Part shown: piece by piece, positions 54,887-64,000 of the stretch
Numbering within the stretch: the first letter of the stretch is position 1
How the letters are laid out: every line of letters starts with the position of its first letter
Source of the DNA: Ephemerocybe angulata
Lineage: Eukaryota > Basidiomycota > Agaricomycetes > Agaricales > Psathyrellaceae
Length of the DNA: 64,000 nt
Direction of reading: 5' to 3'
Assembly (NCBI GenBank): GCA_013368325.1
Contig: JAACJK010000163.1
Span: forward strand, 620,001-684,000
The notes under the pieces: generated by a model
Databases searched by the model: none
What the model was told of the DNA's origin: nothing
The model's input: only the letters and a program-made list of their open reading frames with translations
Position numbers and translations under genes: made by a program

Positions 54887-55884
54887 CTAATAATCAAGAT
54901 CAAATTTCTCATTCAGGCCAAACACATCATAACAAGGGTATCTACGGTTACACTACTGCTGCTGCTCCAAAAGGTACCTGCCGTTTCGTCAGTCCCTGCC
55001 ACTGGGAAAAATATGCGCACGCACCCTTCGGCCCCTGCAAGCGCCAACAGCCCCGCAGAGATCGCCGACACCGTTCTCCGGTCCCAGGGGACGTTGCGGT
55101 TGGCATACGCTGCGTAGCCCAGACCGCCCACGACCGCGGTATTCACTGGAACGCAATTCAGTCGTGTGTCTCAGATGTGACAAGATCGGACATACAGAGT
55201 CCAACAGCGCCCTTGTACGGGTTGACGCGGGCAGCAAACTCGTGCAGGTAATTGGCGAGCCAATGCCGCTGCTGCTTGGCGCGTCGGAGTGCGCTTTGAC
55301 CCTCCGGCGTCTTTTTGAGAACCTGCTCCGCGGCGAGACCCTCCCCAAGGAAGAGCGAAAGGGCAGCGGCCACCGTCGAGGTGATCGCCTTTGTGTTTGC
55401 CCGCAGATGAGGCTTTGCGTAGAAAGAGTATCCGACGCCTGCAATCAACCCAACATTCACTGGCAACGCATGTCAGCCACACGCAAACCGTTCAAGTCGA
55501 CGGGTCGTGCTCACCGACTCCCAGCAGGCCGCCAGCTACCTGAGGGCGCACTACATAGTCAACGACCTGAGCCCACAAGGTGGCTGCCTCCTCTTGTGCC
55601 TGGTGCTTTCGCTTCTTGATCTTGTCGCGCGTGGTGTCCTCGCCCAGAGGGCGTTTGTTTCCTGAGCCTGAATTCCCGCTGACAACCTGAGGTTGCGTCG
55701 GGACGGTCTCCGCATCGGTGTGGGGGTGGTCCTTGAACTCCTGCGAGCTGACAATATTGATCTTACTCGAGGTGTCGATGGTGGTCGAGCCCGACGGTTC
55801 CTCGACGGTGAGGAGACCGGGGTCTGGCTGGGGCTGCTCGCTGGGGGGCGGGGCGTTCTGTGCTGCGACGGCTGCGTACGACAT
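54887..55884 (-). CDS. Small membrane protein, possibly OM14-like (mitochondrial outer membrane)
   Basis: Exons (reverse): 55884-55515, 55459-55196, 55145-55025, 54977-54887; 281 aa. The N-terminal 110 residues are Pro/Ser-rich and hydrophilic (MSYAAVAAQNAPPPSEQPQP), ending in a basic patch DKIKKRKHQAQEE. Then come two related modules, each with VVxxVxRPQVAGGLLGVVNV or NPYKGAVGLLNTAVVGGLGY followed by a second hydrophobic stretch (TSTVAAALSLFLGEGLAAEQ; AISAGLLALAGAEGYLLEQQ). This gives four likely membrane segments in an internally duplicated protein. Layout and YAAVAAQN start recall basidiomycete proteins annotated as OM14 domain, but the match is from memory and the function is not certain. 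The ATG at 55884 was chosen because MSYAAV begins the conserved N-terminus; no ATG is needed upstream. Confidence 0.6.
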
Positions 55885-55974
55885 TCTGAGTGTAAAGGGG
55901 GACAATATTACTATTAAGAAACCGAAATAACAGGGATATATGTAGGCAGAGCGGTGATGTCATAGTGACGTAGG

Positions 55975-58900
55975 CTAGAACACGTCCTGGGAATGGGGGC
56001 AGTCGGCGGGCAGGTGGCCGTACGACTCGCAGTCCTCGCAATATGGCTCCGACGATGACGACGACGACACCGGCACCGGCGCTCGAGCAGGCGGCCCATC
56101 GTCCTTCAGCAGATCACAGTTGAAGATGTCGTGCCCAGGCTTCTCGCAGATCTCGCACACCCCTTCCTTCGGAAGGTCCGACGAGCTTATGCTGCTCAGC
56201 GAAGTAATGCTTGCCGTGCTTGACCGAAGTTTCTCGGTTTCATTGGGTGTCTTGGATGCCTTCTTGTACCGCGCCGTCTTCTCTTTGAGACGTTCGATCT
56301 CTTGTTCGAGCTCATCCTGCAAACTGTCAGCAACATGTTTCTTTCTCCATAGTATATCCATACCTCGCGGTAAATCTGTTTATAAGCACAATCAGCACAA
56401 ATCCTTCGTAAGATGTCAATTCACAAACGAACCTTGGATTCGACGAGCGCCTCCAGTTCACTGATCTCCTTGTTCAACTATCCATGGTGTCAGACACAGC
56501 CCAAGCCGAGAAGCGATCGACCTACATCATGAATGGTCCTCGCATGCTTCATCTCCATATCAGCCAGCTTCTTCCTCAACTGATCGAGCTCAACACCCTG
56601 GTCTCGAAGTTTCCTCTGTAGCGAAACCACATCATCCGACATGTTGGGATTGCCGCCAAAGTTGTTCTCCTCCTGAGATATGCTCTTGTCAAGGTTCTCC
56701 TCCAGAATTGCCACTTCCTACGCGTCCCGTCAGAATGTGGTCTTTCAAGAGAGCGAAGGACGGACCTGGCGAAGCTGTTCAGCTTCAGACTTCAGAAGCT
56801 CGTTCTCCGATTCCAAGAGCTTCATTTTGTGCAGGGCTGACGAGTTCTCTTTCTGCAATTCCACAACGATGTGCCTAAGCGCCTAGTGAGCAAACCCTCA
56901 ACACAGTAACAATGGCGTCGAACTTACTTCATTCCCGTCAATTCAGTCTTTGAACCGTCCTTCGATGAAGAAGGCGAGAGACCCTTGGACGTGTCCAATG
57001 CTCCGTTCACCACAGGGACATCACGGATGCGCTTCTTCAAGTCGCGCAGGTCGCGGTCCTTGTCTTCCAAGTCTGCGCGAGTCCGCCTGAGCTCCTCTTC
57101 CATGTCTTCTAACAAGGACTTGAGCTGTTGACCTTTGTTAGCAGGGATATTCGTCAGAATGTTGACAACAAACATACCCGGTCGACCTCCGTCTGCAGGG
57201 CGAGGATCTCCTTCCCTTGTGACGAGTTCTCCTTGTCCTGCAACAGCTGATTGAGTTTCGCAATCTCTCTCTCGTTCTTTTCCCTCTCATGAGCGATCCG
57301 ACGGGTATACTCGACAACCCTTGTTGAGATATCACTATCCCCATTGCCCTCCACAAGGTTATCCAAATCCTAAACCACCGGTCAGCATTACAGCCTAAAA
57401 TCCTTCAGAAACTGCACTCACAGCCAACTCCGACCGCAACGTCTCCGTCTCAGCCCTCGCACTCTCAAGCGCGAACGTGCTCTCCCTCAACGCCTCCTCA
57501 ACCTCCTCAATCTTATTCCTCGCGCTCACTTCCAACCTCGAAATCCTGTCGACTTCCTTCCTCCCCTCACTCATCTCCTTCTTCATCGCTTCGACCTTAT
57601 CTTGACTGCGCTTGATGTGCTCCTGTGCATTAGTCTTTGCCTTCTCCTCGTTCGCTCGAGAGTCCTCGATGATCTCCTCCAGCATTGAGATGTTCTTCTG
57701 GAGATGTTGCACCTGCTCACGGAGCGTTTCATTGTCGATCTCAGCAGCAGACTGTGTTCCATCCCTCGATCTTGAAAGAACAGGCGAATGCGACGCCTTC
57801 TCGACGAACGAGTCAACCCGGCATTGAAGGTCATACCGCTGAGCCTCAACATCACTGAGACGCTCTTCATACAAAGCAATCGTTTCCTGTGAACATGTGA
57901 GCGAAACGGACACAACCAGCAAAGGTCAGACGGCATACCTGTCCAGCAATGCGCAACTCGTCAATCTGGATGCCAAGCTCCTTCCTCTCCTCTGCAAGCG
58001 TAAACGTCGCCGCATCTAGATCCGCCTTGAGTTTGCCCATCTCTTCCGCCTTCGCTGCCAACTCTTCCTCCGTCTGCTTCACGAGCGCATCCTTCTCCTT
58101 CTTGAACACATCTTGAAGCAGCTCCATTTCCGATGTCAGATTTCCTAGTTCCTTACGCACAGTCGCAAGCAGCTCTTCATCTCTTTCCTTCTGCTCCTCC
58201 TTCTCCTTCACAGCACCCTCCAAGTCCACCTTCAAAGATCCAATTTGCTCCTCCTGCTTCGAGAATTTCGTTTTCGAATCCGCCAACTCCTGTTGCAATT
58301 GCTGAATCTGCGTGACAGTTTCTTGATGTACGGCCTTGAGCTGTTCGAATTCTTCATTATCTTCAGGTACTGTGGGAGGGGATGCCGCAGGCGCAGTGAC
58401 TAGCGCAGGCGTCGACGGCTCAGGCTGAGTCGCGACTGCTATTCTCAGCCGCTCGTTCTCGTACTCCAGCGCATCAAGCCTCGACTGCAACCTCGCCACC
58501 AAACTGGTATCGTCCGTCGACGCCGAGCGGAACGACGCCGACGAGCCAGGCCTCGAAAACGACAGCTTCCCCGTATAAATGGGCTCGTCAGACGTCTGAT
58601 CATAGTCGTCCGGCATCTCCTCGTCCTGCAAACTCTGCGACCGCGCAAAGGGCGACGCAGGGGGCGGCATCGACACCTTACTCGGTAGCCGTGCCCGAGG
58701 CGTCTGGGACGGCCGGCCCTTTCCAAATCCTGGGGTATTGCTCAACTTGGACGTCGTCAACGGTTTGGGGGTAGCGAAGGGAGATCCGGGTCCGCGGGTC
58801 GGTGATTGGGGGACAGCGCGAGCGCCCCTGGGGGAGTTGACGATCGGACTCGAGGGTACCCGCTGCGCCAACGGCCTCGCAGACGTCGATTTCGACAAAT

Positions 58901-59947
58901 CTCGCGAACTGAGGTCCTTGGCCGTCATACTCATGTACTTGGATGCGCGTGATCCTTCTGTTATCTTGTTCGACAGTCCAGGCGTCTTGGTAACAGTAGG
59001 GACAGGCACTGGCCGCTGCCTTGCTGAGGGGGTAGTGTATCCAAGTCGGCCATTGGTTGATGCAGCGGGGGTTGCGCGTCCATTTGCAGCAGGGGTGATG
59101 CGCCCGTTCGAAAAAGAGGCGGAGGGCGTCCTCGACGTAGACATTGAGGGCGTAGCTCTCCCCGTCATCGCAGGTGTCGCCCGTCCATTCCGAGTACTGG
59201 AAGAGGCGACTGAAGGCGGCCGTGCACCCACTCCCACCGTAGGCGCCGACAGTTTTGAAAGAGCGACAAAGACACCACAGTTGTCGGGGCACCTAAAATA
59301 CTGCACCCTGCACTCGAATGTGGGTTCTAGAAAGGTGAACAGAATCGAATGAAGGACACGTACCCACCAACACTCCCATTATTCTTCCCTTTCCCTGCAA
59401 ATCCTCCACCCAGCTGCACACCTGCCCACTGCCCAGGCTTTCCATCAATTTCTCCAAGGTATCTCAGCACGCCCTCAAACCCCAGCGATTCGATCCGCAC
59501 ATTATCTCCCACTTCGAACGACCGGGACTTGGTTGTGGATATCGACTCGGACTGCCGACTTGCAGCACGACTCGAGGGCCGAGTAGAGGTGATAGGGGTC
59601 TTGAAACCTCCCCTCGTCGAGGCACTCAGTGCAGACGAGCTTGAAGCAACAGAAGAGGGTCTCCCGGCTACAGATCGTCGCCCAGATGGTGGTACCACGG
59701 ACGCCGACTTTGGCGACAAAGAGGACAATGACATGGACGAGGCAGCATTCAGCCTGTGCTGGGCAGGATCGTTGTACTTCATAGCGTCTGCGAAAGCACG
59801 CGACATTTCGTGGGTCGAGTCTTGAGACGAAGTGGCTGCAATCGGGTGAACACCAGAGGCGGATCGCGGCCTCCCTGGCGTCGGTATACTGCTGGCCCGC
59901 CCCGGGCCTGGTATCCCAGACTGGCGTGGTTTTCCCGGCGTCGCCAT
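55975..59947 (-). CDS. CLIP1: CLIP-170/Bik1-type microtubule plus-end protein
   Basis: Ten exons (reverse): 59947-59364, 59307-57939, 57886-57422, 57369-57178, 57124-56928, 56874-56766, 56717-56526, 56477-56433, 56375-56364, 56316-55975; 1168 aa. The basic Ser/Pro-rich N-terminus carries two SxIP motifs (SGIP, SSIP, residues 10-21), the EB1-binding signal. The CAP-Gly domain (about 145-210: VGDNVRIESLGFEGVLRYLG, GKGKNNGSVGG, VQYFRCPDN) binds the C-termini of tubulin or EB1. After another Ser/Thr-rich stretch a very long coiled coil runs from about 420 to 1080 (dimerisation). The C-terminus has two zinc knuckles (CEICEKPGHDIFNC and CEDCESYGHLPADC) and ends in QDVF, as in CLIP-170. Exon 9 is only 12 nt (IYRE). 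The GKNDG core has N for D. Confidence 0.9.
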
Positions 59948-60206
59948 GGTCGATATCGAGGGTATATAGGAAGTTTACGATGACAGCAAGAGTCAAACCA
60001 AAGCAACCCTCATTCACTTCAGGCTGCTTTACACAGTCGCCATCATGTGACCGCACTTAATATATTTCCTCAATCTCACACTGTCAGTGTCAATCTCCCG
60101 CAGATCGATTCGCATGGAATGGCAATGGGCATGGATTGGAAACCGAGTATGAGCGACGACATAAACCATATCCATAGAAGATAATGTACAGAAGTACAGA
60201 ACACGT

Positions 60207-60850
60207 CTAACCGCGCTTCTTCGACACACCGACGGTCTTACCGCGACGACCTGGGGGCAAAGCGTCAGTGCCATTTCCTGAGGAAACAGAGTCTGAGGGG
60301 ACTCACCAGTCGTCTTGGTGTGCTGGCCACGGACACGGAGGCCCCAGAAGTGACGGAGACCCCTGTGGGCACGGATCTTCTTGAGACGCTCGAGATCGTC
60401 ACGGAGTTTCGAGTCAACACCGTTGGAGAGGATCTGGTAGTTTTTGCCATCGACGATATCCTTCTGCCTGTTAAGGAACCATGTGGGGATTTTGAATTGG
60501 GTGGGGTTTTGGATGATGGTGACAATACGCTCCAACTCGTCGGGGTTGAGATCACCAGCGCTAAAGGACGGCATAATAGCATAAGACCAGAGGTTCCCCA
60601 GTCCATCGCAGAATAAGGTGCGCACCGCTTGTTGAGGTCAACATCGGCCTTCTTGCAGACGATGTTGGAGTAGCGACGGCCGACACCCTTGATCTCGGTC
60701 AAGGCGTACATGATCTTGCGCTTTCCGTCAACATTGGTGTTGAGGAGACGCAGGATGTGCTAAACCCATAATTCAGCCAATATTCAGAGTTAAGAGGTGG
60801 GGCTTTCGTACTTGGAACTGCTGGTGGGCTTCGGGGACGACGAGAGACAT
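60207..60850 (-). CDS. RPS18: 40S ribosomal protein S18 (uS13)
   Basis: uS13 sits in the head of the small ribosomal subunit and contacts the P-site tRNA and the large subunit. Exons (reverse): 60850-60812, 60759-60626, 60560-60307, 60250-60207; 156 aa, full length. Motifs: [40 protein letters not shown] (helix-hairpin-helix), [40 protein letters not shown] and the basic tail [10 protein letters not shown] 126-bp intron lies in the 5' UTR (60861-60986; donor CCG|GTGAGT, acceptor GTCCAG), common in fungal ribosomal protein genes. The inverted-repeat element ends only about 70 bp upstream of that donor, so the core promoter must overlap it or be squeezed between. Confidence 0.96.
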
Positions 60851-60860
60851 GGCGAAGGAC

Positions 60861-60986
60861 CTGGACAAGTCGCAATCAGTCAGTTGACATCCAGAAGTTT
60901 TCCACCGCATCCATCTCCCATTTCAACCCTACAGCCTGCATCCTTCCCAAACCGACATAACTTGGCCCGCAGAAACGCATACTCAC
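60861..60986 (-). other. 5' UTR intron of RPS18
   Basis: Reverse-strand donor CCACCCG|GTGAGT and acceptor CTTGTCCAG, with a branch-like CTGACTGAT 20-25 bases before it. It ends 10 bases before the ATG. 5' UTR introns often enhance expression of ribosomal protein genes. The intron is longer than the coding introns (47-65 bp) nearby. Confidence 0.65.
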
Positions 60987-61056
60987 CGGGTGGGGACGTG
61001 AAATCTTGCGGAGGGGTCTCGTAGTCGACGCTCGACACCGTTCAGTACACTGATGG

Positions 61057-62705
61057 GTAGGCTCGCGACCAGCCGTGACCTGAGCCGGTCACACCTTTGA
61101 TGTCACGGAGTGACAGGTTACCGTCAGGTAACGGCTGGGACACTCGAGGCACATTTTGGCGTGTCACGGAATGTCACAAAAGACTTAGCGTTGCGCGCGT
61201 CAAACGGGGGCATTTCGGTGGCTTCGAGGCAACGATTGGGTCTTTGTCAACGTATTTCAACAAGATTAAGTAAAATTTTGATCACCCCGAGTCTGGAGAT
61301 AGATTTGAATTGTTTTATAAGTCAAATTTGTCAAAGAAGCCATGATATCCATGTCTAGGGCAAAGTGTCACACTGAACCAACCTCTCCTCCTCCTCCCCC
61401 TTGAAGCTGGACTGCATATCTGACTCATGATAGTGCAACTGTTACCTGAACTATACACCATTCTATGGTTGCTACCCCGGTGAGTACACATGTCCAAAAA
61501 GACATCAATGGCAGAAATGGCAGAAAGGGTATAGAAAGCCCAAAAGTGACAACCCATGGCATAGACATACTGCCGGCTGGGCTATAGGTCAGGGTGCAAA
61601 CATGTACTATATATGTAAGGGGCATAAGGCAAATTTCCGGACCATTGCCCTCAGGCATTAACTTTCAAGCAGAGGGGTGCCTTGAACCCACTGCAGCCTG
61701 TCACGGCACCTGCTCCTCCTGGTTCCACAACTTTGCTACCTACCAGTGCTGTAACTTGGAAAACATTGTGATTTTATGGATAATGAAATTTGATATCATA
61801 ATAGTAAAGATTTATATGCAGCATCATCACAAGAAAAGTGGTCTTAGGGCAAGCCCACCTTTCGTTGAAGGATGTGTTGTCGAAGCGAGCGCGAAATTTC
61901 ACTAAGTCTTTGTCACGTTTGGGGGTCCCGCCTAAATGTGCTCCGAGCGTCCCAGTCCTTACCCTGTGTTGCTTTTGTTTGCGCAATCTTTGTAATCCGC
62001 TTTCGTAATAATTTGTACATCGCATCGTATGTTTGTCATTGGGATCTGAGCAAACAAAACGCAAACACAGGGTAACGGTACTGGTTGCGGAACCAGGAGG
62101 AGCAGGTGCCGTGACAGGCTGCAGTGGGTTCAAGGCACCCCTCTGCTTGAAAGTTAATGCCTGAGGGCAATGGTCCGGAAATTTGCCTTATGCCCCTTAC
62201 ATATATAGTACATGTTTGCACCCTGACCTATAGCCCAGCCGGCAGTATGTCTATGCCATGGGTTGTCACTTTTGGGCTTTCTATACCCTTTCTGCCATTT
62301 CTGCCATTGATGTCTTTTTGGACATGTGTACTCACCGGGGTAGCAACCATAGAATGGTGTATAGTTCAGGTAACAGTTGCACTATCATGAGTCAGATATG
62401 CAGTCCAGCTTCAAGGGGGAGGAGGAGGAGAGGTTGGTTCAGTGTGACACTTTGCCCTAGACATGGATATCATGGCTTCTTTGACAAATTTGACTTATAA
62501 AACAATTCAAATCTATCTCCAGACTCGGGGTGATCAAAATTTTACTTAATCTTGTTGAAATACGTTGACAAAGACCCAATCGTTGCCTCGAAGCCACCGA
62601 AATGCCCCCGTGCCTCGAGTGTCCCAGCCGTTACCTGACGGTAACCTGTCACTCCGTGACATCAAAGGTGTGACCGGCTCAGGTCACGGCTGGTCGCGAG
62701 CCTAC
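61057..62705. mobile_element. 1,649-bp inverted-repeat (fold-back) element
   Basis: Left arm 61057-61726 (670 bp) and right arm 62089-62705 (617 bp) are inverted copies. All parts I compared are identical except a 53-bp segment (about 61151-61203) missing from the right arm. The outer end is GTAGGCTCGCGACCAGCCGT and has many GTCACG/CGTGAC words. The spacer (61727-62088) contains a diverged third copy of the outer end, including the 53-bp segment (CTAAGTCTTT..., GTGCTCCGAGCGTCCCAG). No transposase is encoded; short ORFs in the arms are duplicates of each other. The flanks (ACTGATGG and ACTGTCTGG) could be a degenerate duplication, but this is weak. It separates RPS18 from alanyl-tRNA synthetase. 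Confidence 0.8.
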
Positions 62706-62772
62706 TGTCTGGCAGGTCTTTGGGTTCAATTTGAGTACTTAGAACGATACCAACAGAAGGAAGTATTATAAT

Positions 62773-64000
62773 TTAAGCGAATCCTTCAATGTATTTCCGG
62801 GCAGCAGAAACGGCTTCGTCAAGCTTCTCGACTTCAGTACCCACACCTTGAGCACTGTCGTCCTTTCCACCAGCCTAGTAATGTTGTCAGTATAGAGTTA
62901 CCCTACTGAGTGCCGAAGAAGCTCACCTTTCCGGAAATAAGATCAGTAACTTTAGCCGCCCATTCGCGAGCGTCAACGCCCTTCGCCTTCAAAGCGGGAG
63001 GCACAAAGTTAACATGAGCAATCTTACTGGTCTCAGAGTCCTTGCTGAAGACGTAGATCGCCTTGCCGGCCTTCCTCGCCCCCGAGGCGACACCCTGCAA
63101 AATCTTGGCGTTGCCCTCAGCCTCGATGACAGCGACGTAGGCGACTGCGTCGGGGCTGTCCTTGAAGTAGTTGGTGAAGTCCTCAAGGGCCTTCTTGTTA
63201 GCAGCGGCCTCCTTCTCCTTGATCTGCTTGTCAAGGGCCTTGCGGACGACTCCCAGCTTGTCCTTCAGCTCCGCCTTCTTCAAGACAGAGATATCCGACT
63301 GGCCAAGTTCCTACGCGATAATTAGGATCTGGAGCTACAAAGCACATCGTAAAGAAACTTACAACGCTGAGAGTCTTGAGAGCAGCGTCCTTGGCCTTTC
63401 CATCCAGAGACTCGAGCTGCTTGAGGCGGTCTTCGAACTCCTGGGCTTGCCGTGTAACGTCTGCCGCTTCGTGACCAGTGACAGCAGTGATACGACGAAT
63501 GCCCTTGGCAATACCGGACTCCTCAGTGATAACGAAGCCCTTGATATCGCCAGTCTTCGCGACGTGGCTAGAGACACATCTCAGCATCTATATCTAGGGG
63601 CCATATAAAAGCAACACTCACGTTCCACCACAGAACTCCACACTCGTGCCCCGCCACTTAGGGTTCTCGATATCGCTGGCGATCGTCTCAACATCGTACT
63701 CCAGAGTGACGACGCGAACAGGGTCGGGATATGTCTCCCCGAATACCGCGCGCAGGCCTGGAATCTTCTGTGCAGTCTGGAGGTCGAGCTCCTTGCTGAA
63801 CACCTTGACGTTCTTCTTGATCCAGTCAATGCTCATCTCCTCGATCTTGGCAAGCTCAGGGAGGGGAATCTGGGCCTTATGCGAGAAATCGAAACGAAGC
63901 TTCGTTGGTGCGACGAGAGAACCCTTTTGATCGATATGATCACCAAGGACCTCGCGGAGGGAGTAGTTGAGGATATGGGTCGCAGTGTGGTTGTTGCGCA
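62773..64000 (-). CDS. ALA1: Alanyl-tRNA synthetase, C-terminal part (5' end outside window)
   Basis: AlaRS joins alanine to tRNA-Ala and edits mischarged Ser and Gly; in fungi one gene often serves cytosol and mitochondria. Exons (reverse): from beyond 64000 to 63622, 63567-63363, 63310-62927, 62874-62773. The visible part holds the editing domain: RNNHTATHILNYSLREVLGD (HxxxH zinc motif) and SVEFCGGTHVAKTGDIKGF (CxxxH), both intact. It continues with SGIAKGIRRITAVTG and the C-terminal dimerisation/C-Ala domain (DISVLKKAELKDKLGVVRKA, VAYVAVIEAEGNAKILQG, DDSAQGVGTEVEKLDEAV). The stop is 67 bp from the fold-back element, so the poly(A) signal may lie in the element. Confidence 0.95.

Noticed and set aside
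61315..62500. Two pairs of identical short ORFs (77 and 80 aa) that look like duplicated genes
   Set aside because: They are the same DNA read from both arms of the fold-back element; no recognisable protein features and no start or stop context of a gene.

Overview
This window is nuclear DNA from a filamentous basidiomycete, most likely an agaricomycete (mushroom-forming fungus). The evidence is the many 45-65 bp introns, the very short spaces between housekeeping genes, and remnants of mobile-gene families typical of Agaricomycetes: DIRS tyrosine-recombinase retrotransposons, DUF6589-type proteins, XPG/PIN-like nucleases and a PD-(D/E)XK-like protein. No rRNA, CRISPR or bacterial-type operon is visible.

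The window has two halves. Positions 1 to about 45,060 are a transposon graveyard. From 1 to 21,211 it is a nested mosaic: two copies of one non-LTR retrotransposon (family A; one reverse and near full length, one forward and 5'-truncated), two 5'-truncated copies of a second one (family B) placed head to head, and Ty1/Copia pieces that meet at an inverted junction near 9,045. Copia LTR fragments, a tRNA-derived SINE-like repeat and two TIR elements lie in the same stretch, both TIR elements inserted in the 3' region of the forward family-A copy. From 21,212 to 31,216 non-autonomous TIR elements predominate, including a 2.65-kb element with 83-bp perfect TIRs and a 7-bp target duplication. This stretch also holds a PD-(D/E)XK-like pseudogene and a GC-rich retroposon flanked by a 13-bp target duplication. 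From 31,400 to 38,330 three decaying reverse-strand genes follow one another: a DUF6589-like gene split by a 1.9-kb element, a tyrosine recombinase with one nonsense codon, and an XPG/FEN1-like nuclease. From 39,939 to 45,060 there is a DIRS-type retrotransposon. Its spliced gag is open, but its RT/RNase H and recombinase reading frames are broken by three TGG-to-TAG changes and a 44-bp duplication.

Positions 46,400 to 64,000 are a dense housekeeping block: APS kinase (sulfate assimilation), a Kic1/Nak1-type GCK kinase (polarity), eIF2B gamma and eIF3c (translation initiation), a small four-segment membrane protein possibly related to OM14, a CLIP-170-type microtubule plus-end protein, ribosomal protein uS13/RPS18, and the 3' part of alanyl-tRNA synthetase. 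Exon structures were worked out by hand from splice sites and phase; all complete genes close in frame. Two introns use GC-AG, and the CLIP gene has a 12-nt microexon. The kinase and eIF2B gamma share a 63-bp divergent promoter.

A 1,649-bp inverted-repeat element, with arms of about 617 and 670 bp that look virtually identical, sits between RPS18 and alanyl-tRNA synthetase. It ends about 70 bp upstream of the RPS18 5'UTR splice donor. All family names come from recognising motifs in the translated sequence, without database searches.
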